From contig JAQBPL010000305.1 of NCBI GenBank assembly GCA_028287545.1, positions 1 through 20,527 on the forward strand: a DNA stretch of 20,527 nt. The letters are read 5' to 3'. This DNA comes from Vulcanimicrobiota bacterium. GTDB taxonomy: Bacteria; Eremiobacterota; Eremiobacteria; Baltobacterales; Baltobacteraceae. The notes below the pieces were generated by a model. The model saw nothing but the letters and a program-made list of their open reading frames with translations. It was not told where the DNA came from and ran no database searches. Both the position numbers and the translations under genes were made by a program. Below, one piece after another: positions 16,128 to 20,527 of the stretch (position 1 is the stretch's first letter; each line of letters starts with the position of its first letter).

Positions 16128-16483
16128 GGCGTCGCTCCCGTCGGATCCACGATGACCGTACCTTTCATGAAGGTATGGATCGCGCAGTGATACGGATAGC
16201 TTCCGGGCTTCGCGAACGTGTGTACGAAGCGTCCGTTCGCATCGACGTTCTTGGAGTCGAACGCCGCCGCGTCCGACGTGACCGTGTGCGTTTCGTCGTC
16301 GGCATTGACGAAGGTGACCGCTTGCCCGGCGCGCACGTGCACGATCGCCGGCACGAACGCGTCGTTTTTGACGGTCACCGTGGCGGCCTGAGGGGCCGCG
16401 GTCGCCTGCGCCGGGACCGGGTTCGCGTGCCCGAGCGCCGCGAGGACCAGGGCCGTCGCGGCTAGGGCCGGCAGTGACTTCAT
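16124..16483 (-). CDS. periplasmic cupredoxin, amicyanin/plastocyanin type
   Basis: This 119-residue type 1 copper protein has a signal peptide ending around residue 25 (PVPAQA). Copper ligands are His66 in DETHTV, Cys100, His103 and Met106 in YHCAIHTFM. The C-x2-H-x2-M spacing is the short ligand loop of amicyanin, not the longer loop of plastocyanin. Amicyanins carry electrons from dehydrogenases such as methylamine dehydrogenase, but no such enzyme is in the window, so the partner is unknown. The gene is coupled to the histidine phosphatase by a 4-bp overlap. A TGTCA-N4-TGACA inverted repeat lies about 63 bp upstream. Confidence 0.92.
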   Translation of the reverse strand: MKSLPALAATALVLAALGHANPVPAQATAAPQAATVTVKNDAFVPAIVHVRAGQAVTFVNADDETHTVTSDAAAFDSKNVDANGRFVHTFAKPGSYPYHCAIHTFMKGTVIVDPTGATP

Positions 16484-16545
16484 GACCGGTCTACGCCGCC
16501 GCAGCCCCCCACGGTTCGATCATCGAGCGGTGCGCTACCCTCCTT

Positions 16546-16559
16546 TGTCACGCATGACA
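16546..16559. promoter_or_regulatory. inverted repeat TGTCA-N4-TGACA, candidate CRP/FNR-type site
   Basis: This 14-bp dyad has the arm length and spacing used by FNR-like regulators (5-4-5), with TGTCA half-sites like those of some CRP/FNR relatives such as CooA. It lies between the depolymerase stop and the cupredoxin start on the cupredoxin's upstream side. Assignment to a regulator class is inference from pattern only. Confidence 0.35.
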
Positions 16560-16596
16560 CGCTTATCGCTCAAGGCGGCCTTGGTCGTCCCGCCGC

Positions 16597-17697
16597 TCAG
16601 TGGCCCATCAAGCGCTGCACCATCTTGTAGACGATCGAGATCTGCGTCCCGCTCTTGAGGGCGTAGTTCGGATCGTCGTATCCCCACCAGTCCCAGCAGC
16701 CGTTGGGATTGGTCGGAACGGTCGACGACTTCACGGCGTACGGATAGAGGACCACGATGTCGTTGCGGTCGGCCCACGCGTCGATCCCGGACTCGGTGAT
16801 GAACTTCGTCCCGATGTCGGCCTGTGTCTGCAGACAGCCGTGGAAGGCCAGAACCATGCCGCACGGCTGGCCCGCCGCGCAGCTCTTCGGTACGAAGACG
16901 TAGCCGTTGGTATCCATCGAATTGCTCGCCGCGGCGCCGAAGGCGGTTTGGTCGAAACGAACGAGCGTGCCGCTCAGCGTTCCGCCGTTGCGCGGCTTGA
17001 GCTTGCCGAAGAACGCATTCAGCCACGTCTGCTCGGAATCGTAGGCACTGCGTCCGGAAGGACACGAGATCATATATGGACTGGCCTGCGTTCCGCACGT
17101 GAGCTCGCCGTCGGGCGATTCCCAGCCGTGAGCGGCCGGAAACGCGTTGTCGTATTTGAATACGTTCGCGCCGTAGTGTTGGTACTCGGTCTGAAGGTCG
17201 TTCATCTCCTGCGGCTTCACGATCGTGTCTTGCGTGCCGGACCAGAGATAAATCGGCGCGCCCCGCAAGTTGCTCTCCGCATCGATCGTACCGGCCGCCG
17301 ATTGCTGGTCGAGGTACGTTTCGGAGAGGGCAAGGGTGCTTTGGTACAGGCCCTCACCGCCGCAGGCGGCCAGCGCGGTGGCGACGTTATCCAGCGCGCA
17401 GTAGTAGACGCCGCCGGCATAGATCGCCGCGCCTTTGAACGTGCTCGAGTGCGCGACGTGCATCTGCACGCCGAAGAAGCCGCCCGAAGAGATTCCGGCG
17501 ACGAAGACCTTCGAGGGATCGATGTTGTAGCTGCCGAGCGCAGCAACGCCGCCGGCGGCAGCGGCCGCCGGCGCCCGCGACGCGGCATCCGTCGAGGGCG
17601 CAGGGGGCACTTGCGTCACCCCACCCCCCGAGCAGCCGGTCGCCAGAAGGCTCGCCATCGCGCAAAGTCCCAGTCCGTAGCGAACGCGGTGGTGCAT
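16597..17697 (-). CDS. lipoprotein poly(3-hydroxybutyrate) depolymerase, type 2 domain order
   Basis: This 366-residue lipoprotein has a lipobox LLATGC (Cys22) and an Ala/Pro-rich linker to about residue 50. It is an alpha/beta-hydrolase with nucleophile Ser70 in GISSGG, Asp157 in SGTQDTIV, His190 in AAHGWES and a late oxyanion segment AFHGCLQ (286-288), followed by LYPYAV and NPNGCWDWWGYD. The oxyanion histidine comes after the triad, the permuted order of type 2 PHB depolymerases (established family knowledge), whereas type 1 enzymes have it before the Ser. It probably hydrolyses extracellular PHB or related polyesters from the outer membrane surface. No separate substrate-binding domain is present. 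GGGGAG lies 6 nt before the ATG. It lies 58 bp after the DUF2380-like gene. Confidence 0.88.
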   Translation of the reverse strand: MHHRVRYGLGLCAMASLLATGCSGGGVTQVPPAPSTDAASRAPAAAAAGGVAALGSYNIDPSKVFVAGISSGGFFGVQMHVAHSSTFKGAAIYAGGVYYCALDNVATALAACGGEGLYQSTLALSETYLDQQSAAGTIDAESNLRGAPIYLWSGTQDTIVKPQEMNDLQTEYQHYGANVFKYDNAFPAAHGWESPDGELTCGTQASPYMISCPSGRSAYDSEQTWLNAFFGKLKPRNGGTLSGTLVRFDQTAFGAAASNSMDTNGYVFVPKSCAAGQPCGMVLAFHGCLQTQADIGTKFITESGIDAWADRNDIVVLYPYAVKSSTVPTNPNGCWDWWGYDDPNYALKSGTQISIVYKMVQRLMGH

Positions 17698-17734
17698 GCG
17701 AAACTCTCCCCATCGGTCGGCGCAGTTTGGGAGC

Positions 17735-17754
17735 CTGGTACCCTACATTACCAG
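17735..17754. repeat. inverted repeat CTGGTA-N8-TACCAG
   Basis: This 6-8-6 inverted repeat fills the short gap between the DUF2380-like stop and the depolymerase ribosome site. It could be a terminator for the upstream gene (no U-tract) or an operator for the depolymerase. Confidence 0.35.
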
Positions 17755-17755
17755 T

Positions 17756-18298
17756 CTACCAACCAGGATCCGGCGGGCACGGCTTCTCTCCCCGGATGAC
17801 GCGCGCAATGCAGACTCCGGCGTCTCGTTCGCCGAGTTCCATGGCCTGCACATCGCCTTTGTAGCCGACTCGCGGTTCGCCGATCACCCTGCCCGTGGCG
17901 ACGTCGACGATCAAGAAGTCCGTGCTCCAGACGACCGCCATCGCGCGCGTGACCGCGCCCACCACTACCGTGTCCGCGCGCACCGCGCGCCCGATTCGGC
18001 GCGCGCATTCGACTGCGGCGCACGAACGGCTCGGCGTCGTCTGGTCGAAGTTTGCCGCGGCCAGCGCTCGGGTCATGCGCTCGGGGGCGACGAGCGAGAT
18101 GCCGCCGCCTCCCAAGCCGGACCGAAGCTGCGTCGTCATGACGCGCAATTCGGACCGCGACGGGAGCAGCCCGTACGGCAGCCCCGAATCCGCAGCCGCG
18201 AGCGGCAGCACGGCGATAGCGGTTCGCGCATCGGCGGCGCTCGGCAACGGCGCGACGGTCGCCAGCAGTGCCGCGAAAAGGACGAGCAATTTTCGCAT
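17756..18298 (-). CDS. secreted DUF2380-like protein
   Basis: This 180-residue protein has a signal peptide (MRKLLVLFAALLATVAPLPSAADA, cleavage near 24). The mature part begins TAIAVLPL and contains LRVMTTQLRSGLGGGGISLVAPERM, a Cys-x4-Cys segment (SCAAVECARRIG), ADTVVVGAVTRAMAVVWSTDFLIVDVATGRVIGE and a final CIARVIRGEKPC. This pattern resembles DUF2380/DUF3280 proteins, which have a CsgG-like fold and no defined role. The ATG at 18298 starts the signal peptide, with GAGGA about 11 nt upstream; the frame extends to 18364 with polar residues. It probably shares a transcript with, or directly precedes, the depolymerase. Confidence 0.7.
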   Translation of the reverse strand: MRKLLVLFAALLATVAPLPSAADARTAIAVLPLAAADSGLPYGLLPSRSELRVMTTQLRSGLGGGGISLVAPERMTRALAAANFDQTTPSRSCAAVECARRIGRAVRADTVVVGAVTRAMAVVWSTDFLIVDVATGRVIGEPRVGYKGDVQAMELGERDAGVCIARVIRGEKPCPPDPGW

Positions 18299-18408
18299 GA
18301 CGACGTATTTCCTCAAGGAACGCATCCTCGCATCCCTGGTCGGCAAGCGATCCTCGTAGAGCACTTCGACGCAGAGAGCACGTCAGCGATCGCAGGGTAC
18401 GAGTCAGC

Positions 18409-18546
18409 ATGGCATCACCGCGCAAACGGTCCCTCAGCAAGAAACGGCGCGGGACCCTCGCCGAGCCGGTCAGGCCGGAGCGTCCGAAACATTCCCTTCG
18501 CAGACCGACGAAACGCGCCTCGTCGCGGCGTCGTGGCTCCGGGTAG
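18409..18546 (+). CDS. possible 45-aa highly basic peptide
   Basis: An ATG frame of 45 codons encodes a peptide beginning MASPRKRSLSKKRRG and ending SSRRRGSG, with more than a third Lys or Arg and few hydrophobic residues. It stops 5 nt before the GTG of the monooxygenase-like gene, as in an operon. The ribosome site is weak (AGGG about 11 nt upstream). A nucleic-acid-binding role is the natural guess. Chance is possible because GC-rich DNA gives Arg-rich shadow frames, although the Lys codons (AAA, AAG) argue somewhat against this. Confidence 0.38.
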   Translation: MASPRKRSLSKKRRGTLAEPVRPERPKHSLRRPTKRASSRRRGSG

Positions 18547-18551
18547 CGCGC

Positions 18552-18881
18552 GTGCGCACTCCGGGGCTGGTCGTGTTTGCCCGCATGCAGGCGAACGTCG
18601 GGTGGGAAGGTCACGTGCGCACGGCTCTGCTGGAAGCCATGCCGCCGACGTTGCTGGAGGAGGCGAACCTCGGCTACGCCGTTCACCAGGCGGCAACCGA
18701 CCCGCGCCTCTTCCTCCTCTACGAGCAATGGACCGGAAAAGCGGGCTTCGAAAACCACATGCAGCAGCCGCATCTGCTTGAACTCGTCCGACGGCTCCAG
18801 GAGGCGCTCGCCATTCCGCTCGAGATCGTTGAATCGGAGATGATCGGCGGCGAAGTCGCACCAACCGCGAGCGGCGACTGA
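18552..18881 (+). CDS. antibiotic-biosynthesis-monooxygenase (ABM) family protein
   Basis: This 109-residue dimeric alpha/beta-barrel candidate has LVVFARMQANVGWEGHVRTALLE, then the family pattern GYAVHQAATDPRLFLLYEQWTGKAGFENHMQQPHLLELV. Known ABM proteins act as cofactor-free monooxygenases of aromatic compounds, as haem-degrading enzymes or as small stress proteins, and the substrate cannot be predicted. GTG 18552 keeps the first beta strand; ATG 18585 would remove it. It is preceded by the basic ORF and followed after about 80 nt by another short plus-strand gene. Confidence 0.82.
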   Translation: MRTPGLVVFARMQANVGWEGHVRTALLEAMPPTLLEEANLGYAVHQAATDPRLFLLYEQWTGKAGFENHMQQPHLLELVRRLQEALAIPLEIVESEMIGGEVAPTASGD

Positions 18882-18964
18882 GACGAGCGAGACTTTTTCG
18901 ACCCGCACGACGTTTACGGCACGCTTATGTGCTGCAAACTTCTTGCTGCGCAGGCGAGCTCGCG

Positions 18965-19288
18965 ATGACGTTGTATCACGCGGCGCCCGTCGTGCGTGCG
19001 TTGGCGATCATGCTGCAAGGTTTTCACGACGGCCGCGACGGTGCGTCGGCTCCCCTGCGTCACGGTATTTATTTTGAGGTAGAACCCGAGCGGCCCGAGG
19101 GGGCTCTCGGGATTGTGCTGGAGGTCGAGGACGCCGAGTCCTTGCGGCGCTTCGCCGTGTCGCTGTGGCCTCAGCGCCGCGAAGGTTCGCACGGCTACTT
19201 CTATCTGCTTCCTGCCGACGTCGCGAATTGCTACGCGCCTCGTATGGTCGGGGAGGTTACTGCGAGCGATCGTCTCGCGAACGACTGA
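18965..19288 (+). CDS. hypothetical protein (107 aa)
   Basis: This soluble 107-residue protein begins MTLYHAAPVVRALAIMLQGFHDG and has a balanced, protein-like composition, with LRHGIYFEVEPERPEGALGIVLEVEDAESLRRFAVSLW and a GYFYLLPADVANCYAP segment near the end. The ATG at 18965 has an AGGCGAG site about 8 nt upstream; a GTG at 18929 would add 12 residues. I do not recognise a family. It ends 4 nt before the convergent DUF4239-like gene, with no room for a terminator. Confidence 0.6.
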   Translation: MTLYHAAPVVRALAIMLQGFHDGRDGASAPLRHGIYFEVEPERPEGALGIVLEVEDAESLRRFAVSLWPQRREGSHGYFYLLPADVANCYAPRMVGEVTASDRLAND

Positions 19289-19292
19289 GCCG

Positions 19293-20102
19293 CTACATTC
19301 GCATGCCGGGCATGCCGGTGGTGTCCATGTAGCGGACGTGTTCGATGAATCCGGTCCAAGCGGTCGGCGCGATCGCAAGACCGCCCCGGAACGGATACTG
19401 CAGCTCGAAGATCAGCACGAACATCGAGGCGACGATGATCGCCACGGCCGACGTCATCAAGAGATGCACGCGCCGACTGGGAACGCCGAACAGCCAGCAG
19501 AATCCGATCACGACGAAGGCTCCGACCACGAGCACGCCCCACTGAAAGGCCGAGACTCCGGACTTGTTGCTGGCGAGCCGGCGCGACCGCGCGTCGTGAA
19601 GGTCCGCCAGCTTGCTCAGCGCCGTGACCTGCGCGTTCGATTCGCGCGCGCCCGGCGGCGCGAAACTGCCGACGGCGTCGGTCGCGTCCATGATGAGGAG
19701 GTCCCCGCGGGGACTGAAACGCCCGCTGCGCATCAACGGCCACTCGTCGGAAACCATCAGCTTCGCGTAGGACAGCATGTCCTTGCGCACGCGCGTGCGG
19801 ATCGACGGCGGCAACCCAACCGCGACGTGCCACGCGTCGCCGGCCGCGGCGGTCTCGACGGAACAACGCTCCTGCGTTCCTCGGTACTGCTCCCACACCA
19901 CAACCGTCACGAATCCGAGAACGACGGCGAAGAGCGTGCCCGCAACGCTCACGATGAAACCCGCAACCTCGTTATGCATGGCGAACTGGGCCGTCCTGTA
20001 GCGCCGCTGAACCGCGATCTGGCCGGCGCACGCCGCGGCAACGGCGAGCCCCACGGCTGCGAAATACACCAGCGGTGCCGGAAGCCCGGACAGCGAGCTC
20101 AT
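19293..20102 (-). CDS. DUF4239-like membrane protein
   Basis: This 269-residue inner-membrane protein has four predicted membrane segments: about 10-28, 47-70, 187-208 and 212-235. The first two flank NEVAGFIVSVAGTLFAVVLG followed by VTVVVWEQY, which is characteristic of DUF4239 (bestrophin-like). The central soluble part (71-185) is helical, with a VRKDMLSYAKLMVSDEWPLM segment. The tail is methionine-rich (MDTTGMPGMRM). Transport function is suspected for the family but not established. No strong ribosome site is visible. Confidence 0.8.
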   Translation of the reverse strand: MSSLSGLPAPLVYFAAVGLAVAAACAGQIAVQRRYRTAQFAMHNEVAGFIVSVAGTLFAVVLGFVTVVVWEQYRGTQERCSVETAAAGDAWHVAVGLPPSIRTRVRKDMLSYAKLMVSDEWPLMRSGRFSPRGDLLIMDATDAVGSFAPPGARESNAQVTALSKLADLHDARSRRLASNKSGVSAFQWGVLVVGAFVVIGFCWLFGVPSRRVHLLMTSAVAIIVASMFVLIFELQYPFRGGLAIAPTAWTGFIEHVRYMDTTGMPGMRM

Positions 20103-20120
20103 CGCCAGCTGTTTCGCAGC

Positions 20121-20146
20121 CCCTCTGGAACGCCCCAGGGAGAGGG
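20121..20146. terminator. possible stem-loop between two minus-strand genes
   Basis: CCCTCT and AGAGGG can pair across a C/G-rich interior between the stop of the edge gene (20154) and the DUF4239-like start (20102). No U-tract follows, so terminator function is uncertain. Confidence 0.25.
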
Positions 20147-20153
20147 CGAGCGT

Positions 20154-20527
20154 TCAGTTGTCGATGGTCAGCACCTTGACCGTGTTGTCGTTGTCGTCGT
20201 TGAAGTACAGCTGCGCGTTGTCGTCGCCGCTTCCGGTCGCGACCATCCCGAAGAGCGCGCCGGCGGCGCCGGTGTCGACGTTCTTCGACGCGACCAGCCG
20301 GCCGCCGCGCGTGATCTCGACGAGCAAGTTCGATCCCGCCGGATCGATGGTGGTGCCGAGGATGAGGGGTCCGACGGGGAGCAGTGCGGAACTGATCGGC
20401 CCGTTGAGCGGCGGCCCTTGGAAGATCCGCCGCGCGAGGAAGGCGGCGACGCCCGAAGCGACGCCGTTCTTGAACGCGAGCCCCCCGGCCGGAATGAACG
20501 AGACGTGGCGCAGCACGGTGACGCTGT
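20154..20527 (-). CDS. 3' part of a probable secreted beta-repeat protein (partial)
   Basis: At least 124 C-terminal residues of a gene that enters from beyond the window are present; the frame is open to the edge, so the internal GTG at 20516 is not a supported start. The sequence shows short beta-strand repeats (PLILGTTIDPAGSNLLVEI, GRLVASKNVDTGAAGALFG) and an acidic end FNDDNDNTVKVL. This resembles the last blade of a beta-propeller or NHL-type secreted protein. The true N-terminus and signal peptide are not visible, and a precise family cannot be given. Confidence 0.65.
   Translation of the reverse strand, partial: SVTVLRHVSFIPAGGLAFKNGVASGVAAFLARRIFQGPPLNGPISSALLPVGPLILGTTIDPAGSNLLVEITRGGRLVASKNVDTGAAGALFGMVATGSGDDNAQLYFNDDNDNTVKVLTIDN

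Noticed and set aside
16600..17799. 399-codon plus-strand open frame opposite the PHB depolymerase
   Set aside because: The minus strand has a lipobox, catalytic triad and oxyanion motif; the plus frame is a low-complexity Arg/Val-rich shadow.
17748..18908. 386-codon minus-strand frame covering the DUF2380-like and ABM genes
   Set aside because: It crosses two better supported genes on different strands, is Arg-rich and shows no recognisable domain.

Overview
This 20.5 kb window is high-GC, densely coded bacterial DNA. Lipoprotein and Sec signal peptides, a YceI-type lipocalin and periplasmic copper and phosphatase proteins point to a Gram-negative (diderm) bacterium, probably a soil or plant-associated heterotroph. 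The giant hybrid kinases resemble those of Burkholderia- and Bradyrhizobium-type genomes and are also found in other high-GC soil lineages such as Eremiobacterota. The sequence alone does not settle the phylum. No tRNA, rRNA, CRISPR array, transposase or phage gene was seen.

Region 1 (about 1-14,740) is a signalling island dominated by two paralogous giant sensor kinases of 1824 and 1819 residues. Both are on the minus strand, about 7 kb apart. Each carries a Ser/Thr-kinase-like domain, an AAA/NACHT-like ATPase, a long helical repeat region, GAF, PAS and a histidine kinase core. Copy 1 (2068-7542) is followed by a FixJ-type response regulator. Next come an exact 22-bp-period array of three direct repeats, a stand-alone receiver protein, an AraC-type DNA-binding protein without a ligand domain, and a small unknown protein. 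Copy 2 (9146-14605) has no response regulator beside it. Its 3' end faces a plus-strand gene (7791-9110) for a TIGR03032/DUF4915-like beta-propeller fused to a beta-sandwich. Homology between the kinase copies continues about 130 bp upstream of both start codons and includes a conserved 7-4-7 inverted repeat.

Region 2 (about 14,740-20,527) holds mostly exported or membrane proteins in short transcription units. These are a YceI-family protein, an amicyanin-like cupredoxin translationally coupled to a periplasmic histidine phosphatase, a lipoprotein poly(3-hydroxybutyrate) depolymerase with type 2 (circularly permuted) domain order, and a secreted DUF2380-like protein. A possible 45-residue highly basic peptide sits just ahead of an antibiotic-biosynthesis-monooxygenase-like protein. 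An unknown 107-residue protein, a DUF4239-like membrane protein and the 3' part of a probable secreted repeat protein cut by the window edge complete the region.

Working model (inference): the two kinases sense different inputs, because they differ most in the helical region. Their near-identical phosphotransfer cores could signal through the single FixJ-like regulator, which may bind the 22-bp repeats to drive the receiver/AraC operon. The most promising targets for follow-up are this paired-kinase, one-regulator layout, the shared loss of the kinase DFG aspartate, and the repeat array.
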